A stretch of DNA of 64,000 nt. It comes from Sediminibacterium sp. GTDB taxonomy: Bacteria; Bacteroidota; Bacteroidia; Chitinophagales; Chitinophagaceae. The stretch's first letter is position 1. Each line of letters starts with the position of its first letter. Shown piece by piece: positions 1 through 10,954 of this stretch. The stretch covers positions 165,200-229,199 of the forward strand of contig JAEUVE010000022.1 in the NCBI GenBank assembly GCA_016786865.1. The letters run 5' to 3'. Below the pieces are notes generated by a model. That model was not told the origin of the DNA, searched no databases, and saw only the letters and a program-made list of their open reading frames with translations. The position numbers and the translations under genes were made by a program.

Positions 1-174
1 CCAGCCTCCTTCCCGATAAGGGGTATGCAGCTGTGCTTCGTCCAGATTCATCACTGCCCGCTCCAGCTCTTCCGGCAGAAAATGAATATCGAGCAGCCAT
101 TTATTTTTCTGTGCTTCCGAATAAGGCTGCGGCTCATATTGGCCAATGGGATATCGGGGATCGGTTGTCATCAT
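1..174 (-). CDS. DinB-superfamily (YfiT/BstA-like) putative metal-dependent hydrolase, partial
   Basis: This is the N-terminal 58 codons of a gene running off the left edge on the minus strand. The peptide opens MMTTDPRYPIGQYEPQ and continues through LDIHFLPEELERAVMNLDE to TPYREGGW, the typical start of YfiT/BstA-type DinB four-helix proteins. Family members carry a His triad for a divalent metal, but that part lies outside the window. The ATG at 174 overlaps the TGA of the upstream ABC ATPase gene by four bases (ATGA), which suggests translational coupling in the same operon. Function in this family is loosely defined (metal-dependent hydrolase or thiol transferase), so the family call is firmer than any activity. 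Confidence 0.75.
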   Translation of the reverse strand, partial: MMTTDPRYPIGQYEPQPYSEAQKNKWLLDIHFLPEELERAVMNLDEAQLHTPYREGGW

Positions 175-935
175 TTTGCTTCTCTCAGTTCATGTCCGGT
201 CATGTGAATAAACACATCTTCCAGGTTTGCCTTTTTTACTTCTCTGGGTCGTTCAAAGCCGGAGGCGACCAGCTCATCAATCAGTTTATCTGGAGAATTG
301 AGTCCAATGATCTTTCCCCGGTCTATGATCGCCACCCTGTCGCAGAGTACTTCCGCCTCATCCATATAATGGGTGGTGATGATCACCGTTGTACCGTTGT
401 TGCGAATAGTACGTATCAGTTCCCAAAGATTTCTTCGGGCCTGCGGATCCAGTCCGGTAGTAGGCTCATCCAGAAAAATAATTTTCGGCTGGTTAATCAG
501 CGTGGTAGCAATGGAGAAACGTTGTTTCTGTCCACCACTTAATTCCTTGTATTTCGCTTTTGCCTTATCCCGGAGATTCACTTTATCGAGCAGTTCCATC
601 GGATCTGTTCTTCGGTTGTAAAGCCCGGCAAACAGCGTAATGAGTTCGGTCAGATTCAGTGAGGGATAATATCCGGAGGTTTGCAATTGCACCCCAATCA
701 GCTTCTTAATTTCGTTGGGAGCTTCATCCAGGTTCAACCCATCCACCCATACTTCCCCACTGGTTTTCTCCCGAAGGGTTTCGATGATTTCAAGTGTGGT
801 AGACTTTCCTGCACCGTTTGGACCAAGGAGGCCGAAGATTTCGCCCTCCATTACTTCAAAACTGATTCCCTGAACTGCATCAAAATTTCCGTATTGCTTA
901 TGCAGGTCCTGAACGCGGATAATCACTTTACTCAT
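171..935 (-). CDS. ABC-2 type transporter, ATP-binding protein
   Basis: This 254-residue protein is a complete ATP-binding subunit of an ABC-2 type transporter. Walker A (GPNGAGKST) is at about residues 38-46, the LSGGQ signature at 132-136, Walker B with the catalytic Glu (IIFLDEP) at 152-158 and the switch His in TTHYMDEAE near 189. The YGNFDAVQGISF opening and the TTGLDPQARRNLW stretch are typical of DrrA/CcmA-like ABC-2 ATPases, which drive export of lipids, polysaccharides or drugs. It starts two bases after the lipoprotein gene and overlaps the DinB-like gene. No permease gene lies beside it inside the window, so the substrate cannot be guessed. Confidence 0.9.
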   Translation of the reverse strand: MSKVIIRVQDLHKQYGNFDAVQGISFEVMEGEIFGLLGPNGAGKSTTLEIIETLREKTSGEVWVDGLNLDEAPNEIKKLIGVQLQTSGYYPSLNLTELITLFAGLYNRRTDPMELLDKVNLRDKAKAKYKELSGGQKQRFSIATTLINQPKIIFLDEPTTGLDPQARRNLWELIRTIRNNGTTVIITTHYMDEAEVLCDRVAIIDRGKIIGLNSPDKLIDELVASGFERPREVKKANLEDVFIHMTGHELREAK

Positions 936-937
936 AG

Positions 938-1423
938 CTAAAAATTATACACCAGCCCCGCTGACTGACGGCTTACTCCTATTCCGGCAGCGGAACGGTT
1001 GTACTGGCTGTTGAACAAAGTTACCGCCATTACTAAATGTTTTTGCGCAGTCATGGTAAAATAACCTCCGGTCACCGAAGCCGCAAACCCACCGCCGATT
1101 AAGGCCCATCCCAATCCCTTGTCGGAACCGGAAAGCTGATTGATGCCAACCAGGATACCCACCGCTCCTACAATACCACATACCTGCCCTGCAATTTTAT
1201 TGGCCTGGTGCTTCTCGTAATAGCCGATCAGCCGGCTATTACCGGTTCGGAAGAACAAGTGCTTGAACTCATTGCTTCCCCTGAATACACTGTCGTTGTA
1301 TACAATATTGTTAAGTTTGGGTCCTACCAGGTAGGTCATGCCCCGTTGATTCAGTTTTTGCTGTGCCGTGCAGGCAGTTAGCACCAGCAGCAAAAAAACT
1401 GCAAATAACCCTGTTTTCTTCAT
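938..1423 (-). CDS. Hypothetical lipoprotein (161 aa)
   Basis: I do not recognise a named family. The first 20 residues form a classic lipoprotein signal: MKK, a hydrophobic core, then the lipobox LTAC with Cys at about residue 18. The mature part contains a glycine-rich, hydrophobic stretch (VCGIVGAVGILVGINQL and GLGWALIGGGFAASVTGG) that could be one or two membrane-associated helices. The C-terminus (GIGVSRQSAGLVYNF) ends in Phe, as outer-membrane proteins often do. It lies between fbp (four bases upstream) and the ABC ATPase (two bases downstream), so it is almost certainly co-transcribed. Membrane localisation is well supported and function is unknown. Confidence 0.75.
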   Translation of the reverse strand: MKKTGLFAVFLLLVLTACTAQQKLNQRGMTYLVGPKLNNIVYNDSVFRGSNEFKHLFFRTGNSRLIGYYEKHQANKIAGQVCGIVGAVGILVGINQLSGSDKGLGWALIGGGFAASVTGGYFTMTAQKHLVMAVTLFNSQYNRSAAGIGVSRQSAGLVYNF

Positions 1424-1427
1424 TGTA

Positions 1428-2441
1428 TTATTTTAAACCCGATACTTCTTTCAGTTCATCCATCATGTCTTTGCTTCCAATAAACAGCGGTGTACGCTGG
1501 TGCAGCGTCTCGGGCTGTATGTCCAGTATTCGGCGGACTCCGTCTGTTGCACATCCTCCGGCTACTTCCAGAATAAAGGCAAATGGATTGGCTTCATAGA
1601 GCAACCGCAACTTGCCGTTGGGTTTATCGGTTGTTCCCGGATACATAAAAATCCCCCCCTTAATCAGGTTACGGTGCACATCTGCAACCATACTGCCAAT
1701 ATAACGCTGGGTATATGGGCCCCCATTTTCTTTGGTTTTCCGCTGACAGCCATCAATGTATTTTCTTACCCCCTCATTGTACTGGAAAAAGTTACCATGA
1801 TTCACTGAGTAAAACTTACCCGCCGGCGGGCATTTTATATCCGGATGACTCAACGAAAATTCTCCGATTGAGGGATCCAGTGTAAATCCGTTCACCCCCC
1901 TGCGGGTAGCATATACAAACATGGTGCTGGAACCGTAAATCACATAGCCCGCTGCCACCTGGTTTTTACCTGGCTGCAGGAAATCTTCTTTGGTACAGGG
2001 CTTGCCCAGCTCACTTACCCGACGGTATACTCCAAAAATGGTTCCGATCGAAACATTCACATCAATATTACCACTGCCATCCAATGGATCAAAATGTACA
2101 ATGTACTTACTGTTGTTGCTGATCTCATCATCGAACACCACAAAATCATCCAGTTCTTCACTCCCGATTCCCGCGCAACTGATTCCGTGCTTCAACACCC
2201 CTACAAACTGGTTATTGGCAAACACATCCAGCTTTTTTACATCTTCTCCCTGCACATTGATACTGCCATCGTCTCCCAGAATATCTACCAAACCTGCTTT
2301 ATTCACTTCCACATTCACTCTTTTGGCAGCAAGTGCCAGATCTCTCAACAACCTGCTCAGTTCCCCTGTGGCTGTAGGGAATTGGCGGAGCTGCTGTAAA
2401 GTAAATTCATCCAGCGTCAGGACGTTTCTGTTTACATTCAT
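1428..2441 (-). CDS. fbp: Fructose-1,6-bisphosphatase, class I
   Basis: Class I FBPase (337 residues) hydrolyses fructose 1,6-bisphosphate to fructose 6-phosphate in gluconeogenesis, in the cytoplasm. The metal-binding signature DPLDGSGNID is at about residues 118-127. The sugar-phosphate site is visible as GSMVADVHRNLIKGGIFMYPG (split GSMVADVHRN / LIKGGIFMYPG) and GKLRLLYEANPFAFILE, and the length is normal for the family. It is the first gene of a tightly spaced minus-strand run with the lipoprotein, ABC ATPase and DinB-like genes. A possible -7 element (TATCTTTA on the minus strand, near 2462-2469) lies about 20 bases upstream of the start, in the 120-base gap shared with the divergent aspartate kinase gene. 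Confidence 0.96.
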   Translation of the reverse strand: MNVNRNVLTLDEFTLQQLRQFPTATGELSRLLRDLALAAKRVNVEVNKAGLVDILGDDGSINVQGEDVKKLDVFANNQFVGVLKHGISCAGIGSEELDDFVVFDDEISNNSKYIVHFDPLDGSGNIDVNVSIGTIFGVYRRVSELGKPCTKEDFLQPGKNQVAAGYVIYGSSTMFVYATRRGVNGFTLDPSIGEFSLSHPDIKCPPAGKFYSVNHGNFFQYNEGVRKYIDGCQRKTKENGGPYTQRYIGSMVADVHRNLIKGGIFMYPGTTDKPNGKLRLLYEANPFAFILEVAGGCATDGVRRILDIQPETLHQRTPLFIGSKDMMDELKEVSGLK

Positions 2442-2561
2442 ATTGGCAATCTTCGTTTGTATAAAGATAGTAATGCCATAGGAATCCCCATCAATTTTTT
2501 GGGCAATGTGTCATATGTACATTTCTGCTTTACCTTTACCTGATTATATTTTAATGCAGTT

Positions 2562-3830
2562 ATGAAGCTATTCAAATTTGGCGGAGCAAGTGTTAACAGC
2601 GTAGACAGAATTAAAAACCTGAAAAGCATTGTTGCGGATTACCGCAATGAGCCTCTGGTGATTATTGTATCAGCCATGGGTAAAACGACCAATGGACTGG
2701 AAAAAGTGGCCGAGGCTTTTTACGACAAGCGTAAACAGGACGCACTGGATCTTTTTGAAGTGGTGAAACAACAACACCTTACCAATGCCAAATACCTGTT
2801 GGTAAAACAATATAACCCGTGTTACCTGCAGCTGATGGATTTTTTTACAGAGGTAGAATGGCTGCTGCACGATCAACCGGTACGCAGTTATGATTATTAC
2901 TACGATCAGATTGTGTGCGCAGGTGAATTGTTCAGCACCTGCATCATCAGTCATTATTTAACGGAAGAAGGTATTCCCAACAACTGGATGGATGTAAGAG
3001 ACCTCCTGCATACCGATAACAATTTCCGCGATGCTGCAATCGACTGGAAATACAGCAGTACCACTATTCCGGAAGCCATCCGGAATGCGACTCATCCGAT
3101 TACCGTTACCCAGGGATTTATAGGGGCAACCCCTGATAATGAAAGCACCACACTGGGTCGGGAAGGAAGTGATTATACTGCTGCCGTTTTTGCCAATATT
3201 CTCGGGGCGGAAAGCGTAACCATCTGGAAAGATGTGGAAGGTATTATGAATGCCGATCCCAAATTATTTCCCGATGCGGAATTAATTGATGAACTCAGTT
3301 ATACAGAAGTGATTGAGATGGCTTACTACGGAGCACAGGTAATTCACCCGAAAACCATCAAACCGCTCCAAAACAAAAATATTCCGCTGCTGGTAAAATG
3401 TTTCCTGGACCCTACCCTGCCCGGTACCGTCATTCACCGAAAAAGCGCCAAAAACCTGCCGCCGATTGTAGTGGTAAAATACAACCAGGTTTTGGTTCAT
3501 TTAAAAACACAGGATTTTTCCTTCGTGGGCGAAGCGCCGATGAGCCAGCTCTACCAATGGTTCGGAAAACTGAAAATCAGGCCCAACCTGATTCAGACGG
3601 GAGCCGTAAGCCTGCAGCTCTGCATGGACAACCACCCCGAAAAAATAGACCTCTTGGCGCAGGAAGCAAGTACCCTCTTTGACGTGCAGATTGAAAAACA
3701 GCTCACCCTGCTTACCATCCGGCATTACAATAAATCGGTCCTGGATCAGCTTACTGCAGGGCAGCAAATGATTCTAAGACAACAAACACCGGAAACCATC
3801 CAATATGTGTTAAGAGGAAACAATCTATAG
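2562..3830 (+). CDS. lysC: Aspartate kinase (monofunctional)
   Basis: Aspartate kinase phosphorylates L-aspartate, the first step towards lysine/diaminopimelate, threonine and methionine. The amino-acid-kinase N-terminus KFGGAS is at residues 5-10 and the substrate-binding TTLGREGSDYTAA is at about 197-208. The 422 residues leave room for a C-terminal ACT-like regulatory region (about 310-422), but no homoserine dehydrogenase domain follows. The gene is divergent from fbp. It converges on the L,D-transpeptidase gene with a 15-base gap and no clear terminator. The assignment is secure at family level. The symbol follows monofunctional enzymes, and the isozyme type cannot be told from the window. 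Confidence 0.92.
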   Translation: MKLFKFGGASVNSVDRIKNLKSIVADYRNEPLVIIVSAMGKTTNGLEKVAEAFYDKRKQDALDLFEVVKQQHLTNAKYLLVKQYNPCYLQLMDFFTEVEWLLHDQPVRSYDYYYDQIVCAGELFSTCIISHYLTEEGIPNNWMDVRDLLHTDNNFRDAAIDWKYSSTTIPEAIRNATHPITVTQGFIGATPDNESTTLGREGSDYTAAVFANILGAESVTIWKDVEGIMNADPKLFPDAELIDELSYTEVIEMAYYGAQVIHPKTIKPLQNKNIPLLVKCFLDPTLPGTVIHRKSAKNLPPIVVVKYNQVLVHLKTQDFSFVGEAPMSQLYQWFGKLKIRPNLIQTGAVSLQLCMDNHPEKIDLLAQEASTLFDVQIEKQLTLLTIRHYNKSVLDQLTAGQQMILRQQTPETIQYVLRGNNL

Positions 3831-3845
3831 GAAGCTCCCATTCGC

Positions 3846-4607
3846 TTAACGGCTCAATATATTGTATTGCCCTTTTTTGTTGATGGAAATCAGCGGAAGT
3901 TTTCTATTGACTTCAAAATAGTCAAATGCCTCTTTGAGGCCGTTGACCAGTTCCTGGTAACCAGGCTTATCGTTGATGGCTTTCTGGAGTACCAGGTTGT
4001 TTTTCTGGTTATTGAAACGAACTGGGAAAATATGCACCGGAATAAACTGTTGTCCCTGTTCCAGTGCGTAGGCAGAAAGAATATATAACTCTTCTACCTG
4101 GTCGTTCTGGATAGGAATGCAGCCAATGGTGGAACAGGAACCATGAATAAATATTTCACCACCCGGGTTGGCAGGATCACTGTGCACCCTGTCGGCCATA
4201 TTGGGATAATTCAGCCCCAGTGATAAATGGTATTTGCTGTTGGGATTGAGCTCATTAATGTAATAAAAACCCTCCGGAACCTGGTAATCCCCTTCCATTC
4301 GTTTGGGACCCAGCGACCCCGACAGTGCACAAACCTTATAGGTTTTCAGCAAGCGAAATTGCTCCTGGCTGCTGTTGCGCACCCAGACTTCCATCTGGCT
4401 GTCGTATTTAAAACTACGCAGGTACAATTGCTTTGCAGGCCAGGACAACCCGGCTTCTTCAAACTGCTTTTTCAGGCCCAGTTCTTTTTGTCTGAACGCA
4501 GCGGCTACCCTGGGGTAGTTTCGCTGGTTACTCAAAAAAGAAGCCTGTGCAGTTGCGGTGATGCAAAGCAATGTACCTGCGCAATATGTAATCCATTTTT
4601 TAATCAT
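3846..4607 (-). CDS. L,D-transpeptidase (YkuD/YafK-type), exported
   Basis: This 253-residue protein has an N-terminal signal peptide (MIKKW followed by a hydrophobic core to about residue 22). Its YkuD catalytic motif is HGSCSTIGCIPI, with His155 and nucleophile Cys163. Such enzymes form or remodel 3-3 peptidoglycan cross-links or attach proteins to the wall, using the active-site Cys in the periplasm. The flanking sequences (YQVPEGFYYINELNPNSKYHLSLGLNYPN, split YQVPEGFYYINE / LNPNSKYHLSLGLNYPN) match the YafK-like subgroup. It starts seven bases after the stop of the M14 peptidase gene, so both envelope hydrolases are probably in one transcript. The substrate in this species is inferred only. 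Confidence 0.9.
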   Translation of the reverse strand: MIKKWITYCAGTLLCITATAQASFLSNQRNYPRVAAAFRQKELGLKKQFEEAGLSWPAKQLYLRSFKYDSQMEVWVRNSSQEQFRLLKTYKVCALSGSLGPKRMEGDYQVPEGFYYINELNPNSKYHLSLGLNYPNMADRVHSDPANPGGEIFIHGSCSTIGCIPIQNDQVEELYILSAYALEQGQQFIPVHIFPVRFNNQKNNLVLQKAINDKPGYQELVNGLKEAFDYFEVNRKLPLISINKKGQYNILSR

Positions 4608-4614
4608 GGTTCTT

Positions 4615-7173
4615 TTATCGGATCAGGTCTCCAAAATACACTGCATTCATAAACAGCTTGGAAGTACCCAGCCAGAATGCCCTAAAATTAAGGTTATCTA
4701 CCATAGAAACGACACGTCCGCGGCCAATATTGTCAATATTAACAACTGCAGTACTCCTGACCAGATTTTTATAGTCTCTAAACATATAACCACTTTGTAA
4801 TGGGTTATCCGTATACATTACCGGAGAATCGTATGCACCATTGTTTTGGTCCATAAACAGGGTGTTTGATTTGAAAACAGACAGGTAGGGACTGCTGTAG
4901 CCATAACCCAGCGGATGCGTCAGATCCAGTTTTGCCTCGAACAGAGAACCCGTCATGTCTTTGGCACGGGTTTCATCGGAACGGAGGAAATAAGGCAACT
5001 GCAGGGTAGAATCTGTTTTTCCCTCTGTTGAACGGAAAATCACTTTGGTAAAATTATTATTGGCCAGCCATTTGGTAGCATCTTCTGTAGCAATCAGGGT
5101 ACCACCACCTGCAACCCAGGTTCGCAGTTTTTCCTGTGCTCCCTTATCGAGGTTACTATAACTTCCGGAAGGCATGATGATCACATTGTACCGGGCAGGG
5201 TTGATGTTGCCAAAACGCTCCACGTCTACAATGCTCACCGGAATTTTGAACCGTACATCCAGCATATGCCAGATTTCACCCACATCATTTGGGCTGGTAC
5301 CGGTTCCGCCAAACATCATGATTCGGGGCAGTTTCACCGGAACAAAACTGTTGCTGCCCAGATCTATACCGCCGGAAGCCAGGCCTGTTGGAAGCGCAAA
5401 CACTTCTACACCACTGTTGCCCACACAATCATCGATCAGGTTGGCCAGCACGTCTCCTTTAAGACCTGCCTGCTGTAATCCGATCGGAATTACAATAGTA
5501 CCATAGTCGAAGAGTTCATCCTTTCCGTTCAGCCGCATTTTAAATTGCTTGGTAGCCACTTTGGCCACTACCCCCTTCGACTGAAGCTTGTACAGCAATT
5601 GAGGGGTATAGTACTCACTCCAACGGAATGCATAGGCATAAGAATTAGCCGTATGATGGGTTTGCATGGGCAGCGGTTTCAACTGCTCAATTTTTTCGCC
5701 GGTAATCCCTGCAACATTTTTCAGTTCTGCATAAGGCAGACCAAAAGCCAGTGGCATGGTCCAGGCAGTAACGTCGTAGAACAGACTGTCTTTGTATTCC
5801 AGTGTTTTTTCAAATACCGTTTTGATAATTTTAAATTGTTGCTGATTGGCCGGAATCACATATGCAGAAGCTGCTTTAAACGTTTTACCATCTGCGGTAA
5901 CATCCTGCCTGAGTGCATAGATATCTACCTGGTGTCTTAGCAACATCTGGATAAAAATGTTGGTCTTTGCCTTGTCGTTGGCATCCCCAAATACAAACGC
6001 TTTTGTAGGAAATGTTTCCGCTTCTTTAGCTACGTCCTTAAAGAAATCACGCTGATAACTCAGCATTTCCTTTCTCAGTCCGTTGGCAGCCGCAAGTGTA
6101 GAAAGTGCCGCAGTAAACTGGTTTCGGATGGTAAATGGAAACGTCAGTAAACCATTATCGGTTTCCTGCACATGTCCGCGGCTGCTGGCCTGTTCAAACA
6201 GGATACCTACACCGCCATTGATATCCGGATAGGTAGATCCCTTTCCATAATAGAAGTCGTCGTAGCCTTCTTTGGTAAAATACAAAGACCCGATGCTGTC
6301 TAAAAATCGAGCATGATAATTACCAATGGCACCGGTCAGCTCCTGATTTTTTAACGGCGTATTGGGATTCACACGGGAAGGAACACCCGGTTGAAAGAAG
6401 AAACTGGAATTGGATCCCATTTCGTGGTGATCGGTTAAGATATTGGGTTTCCACTGATGAAAAAGCGCAAGCCTGTTCTGGCTTTCCTGATGTTGTGCAG
6501 GCAGCCAGTCTCGGTTCAGATCGAACCAGTAATGGTTGAATCTTCCTCCGGGCCATACTTCATTGTATTCTCTTGCATTGGGATCGGATACCACGCTCTG
6601 GCTCTTGTGCATGTTTACCCAGCTCGCAAAACGATTGAGTCCGTCCGGATTGAAGGAAGGATCGAGGAGGATCACGGTATTGTTCAGCATGGCATCAACT
6701 TCAGGTCCTTCTGCAGCCGCCAGATAATAGGCAGACAGAAGCGCTGCATTGGCGCCACTGCTTTCGTTGCCATGAATACTGTATCCCATCCATACCACTA
6801 CCGGCATGTCAGCAATATTCAACCCGGCAGATTTGCCCGGATCAGTCAGCAGCAGGTGTTGCCGGCGAATGGATTCGAGGTTTTGGTGATTTTTTGGTGA
6901 GGTAATGATCAGGGCCAGTTGCGGACGGCCTTCGTAGGTAACCCCCAATGACTGCAGGGTAACCCTGTCGGATGCCGCATCGATGGCCTTCATGTAATTC
7001 ACCAGCCGGTCGTGGGTTACATGCCATTCACCCACCTGATGCCCGATCACCGAAGGAGGTGTGGGAATGGAAGGGTTATAGCGAACATTTTTAGGCAGGT
7101 AGTAAGAAAGATCCTGTGCAAACAACAAGGAACTGGTTGTGCAAATCAATGCCAACAGCAATAATTTTCTCAT
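4615..7173 (-). CDS. Secreted M14 family zinc carboxypeptidase with C-terminal amidotransferase-like domain
   Basis: The 852-residue protein starts with a signal peptide (MRKLLLLALI through LLFAQ, cleavage near 20). The peptidase M14 domain follows. Zinc ligands are HGNE (His134, Glu137) and a His of DHHEMGSNS (about 249-250), FNPDGLNR and DLNRDW form the substrate pocket, and the likely general-base Glu lies in GILFEQASSRGH. From about residue 615 to 720 there is a class-I glutamine-amidotransferase-like fold (IMMFGGTG, YNVIIMPSGSY, WVAGGGTLIATEDA), common in large Bacteroidota M14 proteins. It probably trims peptides or peptidoglycan stems outside the cytoplasm. It precedes the L,D-transpeptidase gene by seven bases. 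Confidence 0.92.
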   Translation of the reverse strand: MRKLLLLALICTTSSLLFAQDLSYYLPKNVRYNPSIPTPPSVIGHQVGEWHVTHDRLVNYMKAIDAASDRVTLQSLGVTYEGRPQLALIITSPKNHQNLESIRRQHLLLTDPGKSAGLNIADMPVVVWMGYSIHGNESSGANAALLSAYYLAAAEGPEVDAMLNNTVILLDPSFNPDGLNRFASWVNMHKSQSVVSDPNAREYNEVWPGGRFNHYWFDLNRDWLPAQHQESQNRLALFHQWKPNILTDHHEMGSNSSFFFQPGVPSRVNPNTPLKNQELTGAIGNYHARFLDSIGSLYFTKEGYDDFYYGKGSTYPDINGGVGILFEQASSRGHVQETDNGLLTFPFTIRNQFTAALSTLAAANGLRKEMLSYQRDFFKDVAKEAETFPTKAFVFGDANDKAKTNIFIQMLLRHQVDIYALRQDVTADGKTFKAASAYVIPANQQQFKIIKTVFEKTLEYKDSLFYDVTAWTMPLAFGLPYAELKNVAGITGEKIEQLKPLPMQTHHTANSYAYAFRWSEYYTPQLLYKLQSKGVVAKVATKQFKMRLNGKDELFDYGTIVIPIGLQQAGLKGDVLANLIDDCVGNSGVEVFALPTGLASGGIDLGSNSFVPVKLPRIMMFGGTGTSPNDVGEIWHMLDVRFKIPVSIVDVERFGNINPARYNVIIMPSGSYSNLDKGAQEKLRTWVAGGGTLIATEDATKWLANNNFTKVIFRSTEGKTDSTLQLPYFLRSDETRAKDMTGSLFEAKLDLTHPLGYGYSSPYLSVFKSNTLFMDQNNGAYDSPVMYTDNPLQSGYMFRDYKNLVRSTAVVNIDNIGRGRVVSMVDNLNFRAFWLGTSKLFMNAVYFGDLIR

Positions 7174-7271
7174 GAATCGTTATTTAGGTGAGGGAAGGTA
7201 ACAAAAAACCAAGGAATTTGCTACCCCCGCTACCCGATTCCACCGATCTCTTTACCGAAATCTGCTACCGA

Positions 7272-8933
<1,662 letters not shown>

Positions 8934-9018
8934 TTACCCTCGTATTCCGGGAAGGAGATTTCTATGTAACTTTTACGTTATGCTTTGGCAGCCGGTATTT
9001 CTAAGCTGCTGATTTTGA

Positions 9019-9026
9019 TAAGTTTG
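9019..9026 (+). promoter_or_regulatory. -7 element upstream of the Tat-exported phosphoesterase
   Basis: TAAGTTTG is a full match to TAnnTTTG, 19 bases before the ATG at 9045. A TTTG at 8984-8987 is too far away to be its -33 partner. The placement is consistent with a short leader, but the evidence is a single motif. Confidence 0.4.
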
Positions 9027-9044
9027 TGAAAAAACATACTGCAA

Positions 9045-9884
9045 ATGTCTGCCCAACAACCGCAAAACCCGACCAGAAGATCCTTTATCCGCAACATCTC
9101 CATGGCTTCAGCCCTATTACTCACCGGAAAAATCACCGGTCTGTCTGCGGCAGAAGTATTCGCACTACGGAGCAAGGTCTTACTGCGTTTTGTGGTGGCG
9201 TCCGATTCGCATTACGGTCAGCCCAATACCCTGTTCGATGAAATGATCGAAAAAATGACCACTACGGTGAATCAGTTTCACCAAAAGAATCCACTGGATT
9301 TTTGCGTCATCAACGGAGACATTATTCACGACGATAAAAACTTTCTTGCGCCGGCCAAACAAAAACTGGATGCATTGACCATGCCCTATTTTGTAACCAG
9401 GGGCAACCACGATATGGTTACGCCGGAACACTGGCAACAGGTATGGAATATGCCGCTGAACCACGATGTAACCATACAACAAACCGGCATCATTTTAGGC
9501 GATACTTCCGACGGCAAGGGTGCTTATGTTTCGCCCGACCTGAAATGGCTGGAAAGCAGACTGGAAGCACATAAAAACAAAAAGCAGGTATTAATCTTTC
9601 TGCATATACCACAGGCCAAATGGACCAAACACGCCATTGATACTCCGGCATTTTTTGAACTGATTGGGCGGTATAACAATATTAAAGCAGTATTCCACGG
9701 ACATGAGCACGACCAGGATGGCGTAAAAATGCAGGGCAATATTCCTTTTCTGTTCGACGCTCATATCGGAGGAAACTGGGGCACTTCTTATAAGGGATTC
9801 AGGGTGGTTGAGTTGCTGAAAGACGGCACCCTCATTACCTACATGATGAACCCTGTAGAGAAGCTCAACGAAGCAACATTTTAA
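9045..9884 (+). CDS. Metallophosphoesterase with twin-arginine signal
   Basis: This is a 279-residue calcineurin-like phosphoesterase. The N-terminus carries a Tat-type signal: RRSFIRN at about residues 11-17, a mildly hydrophobic stretch and an Ala-rich end near residue 36. The five metallophosphoesterase blocks are present in order: D-S-H (ASDSHYG), GD (NGDIIHD), GNHD (TRGNHDM), a lone His (FLHIPQ) and GHEH (FHGHEHDQD). Such enzymes use a two-metal centre to hydrolyse phosphate esters, and folding before Tat export fits a metal-loaded enzyme. The substrate is unknown. The gene converges on tsaD with one base between the stops. Confidence 0.9.
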   Translation: MSAQQPQNPTRRSFIRNISMASALLLTGKITGLSAAEVFALRSKVLLRFVVASDSHYGQPNTLFDEMIEKMTTTVNQFHQKNPLDFCVINGDIIHDDKNFLAPAKQKLDALTMPYFVTRGNHDMVTPEHWQQVWNMPLNHDVTIQQTGIILGDTSDGKGAYVSPDLKWLESRLEAHKNKKQVLIFLHIPQAKWTKHAIDTPAFFELIGRYNNIKAVFHGHEHDQDGVKMQGNIPFLFDAHIGGNWGTSYKGFRVVELLKDGTLITYMMNPVEKLNEATF

Positions 9885-9885
9885 A

Positions 9886-10896
9886 TTACCATTCGGCCCT
9901 TGCAGAAGGGCCTGTTTCGAGCGGGCAGAATTGTGCAGCCTGGTATTTGTAATATCCGGTGATGGCAATCATGGCCGCGTTGTCGGTACAATACTCAAAC
10001 GCTGGAATAAAAGTTGTCCAGCCATGTTTAACACCCAGTGCCTGAAGCCCGCTGCGCAAGCCGTTATTGGCGCTCACACCACCTGCCATACAGACCTCTT
10101 TGATCCCGGTCTGCTGAACGGCTTTCCGGATTTTTTTCAGCAGAATCTGCACAATGGTATGCTGCACCGAAGCACAGAGATCGTTTCTGTTTTCGAGAAT
10201 GAATTCAGGGGTTTGCTTTTGCAGAAAATACAGTACAGAAGTTTTGAGTCCGCTGAAAGAAAAATTCAACTCTGGAATCCGGGGTTCTGCAAACTGAAAA
10301 CGGAGCGGATCACCGTCTTTGGCATATCGGTCTATCAAGGGTCCGCCCGGATAAGGCAGCCCCAGTAATTTGGCTGTTTTATCAAAAGCTTCTCCTGCGG
10401 CATCGTCGATGGTTTCTCCGATCACTTCCAGTTCCAGTGGCGATTTGGCCAATACAATCTGGGTATGCCCACCGCTTACCGTTAAACATAAAAAAGGAAA
10501 AGATGGCCGGTTTTCCGGAATCAGGTTGGCCAGTACATGTGCCTGCATGTGATGCACGGCAATCAATGGTTTATTCAACGCTATGGCGAGTGATTTGGCA
10601 AACTGTGCTCCAACGAGAAGACTGCCGATTAGCCCGGGAGCCTGCGTAAACGCAATCGCGTCAATTTGGGCAAGACCTGCGGAACGGTTCCCGAAACCCT
10701 GCTTCAGTGCCTGTTCTACCACAGGAACAATATTTTGCATGTGCGCGCGGCTGGCCAGTTCAGGAACCACACCTCCATACTGTTCATGCACAGCCTGACT
10801 GGCAATCACGTTACTGACAATGCTGCCATTTACACATACCGATGCGGCTGTTTCATCACAGGAAGATTCAATGGCTAAAATGGTAACAGGCTTCAC
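9886..10896 (-). CDS. tsaD: tRNA N6-adenosine threonylcarbamoyltransferase
   Basis: TsaD transfers the threonylcarbamoyl group to A37 of ANN-decoding tRNAs, with TsaB and TsaE as usual partners. Conserved features are ILAIESSCDETAAS at the N-terminus, the metal-binding HHMQAHVLA, GGHTQIVL, the VCMAGGVSANN loop and the late YCTDNAAMIA. I place the start at the GTG at 10896 (336 residues, MKPVTILAIESSCDET). The open frame reaches back to a TTG at 10932, but two TAnnTTTG boxes (10920-10927 and 10930-10937) lie in that extension, which favours the shorter protein. It follows the MacB-like permease gene on the same strand. Confidence 0.95.
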   Translation of the reverse strand: MKPVTILAIESSCDETAASVCVNGSIVSNVIASQAVHEQYGGVVPELASRAHMQNIVPVVEQALKQGFGNRSAGLAQIDAIAFTQAPGLIGSLLVGAQFAKSLAIALNKPLIAVHHMQAHVLANLIPENRPSFPFLCLTVSGGHTQIVLAKSPLELEVIGETIDDAAGEAFDKTAKLLGLPYPGGPLIDRYAKDGDPLRFQFAEPRIPELNFSFSGLKTSVLYFLQKQTPEFILENRNDLCASVQHTIVQILLKKIRKAVQQTGIKEVCMAGGVSANNGLRSGLQALGVKHGWTTFIPAFEYCTDNAAMIAITGYYKYQAAQFCPLETGPSARAEW

Positions 10897-10954
10897 GGTA
10901 TCTGCATCAATTAAGGCGGCAAAACTAACCAAAGATATTGGAGTACCCTACAGC

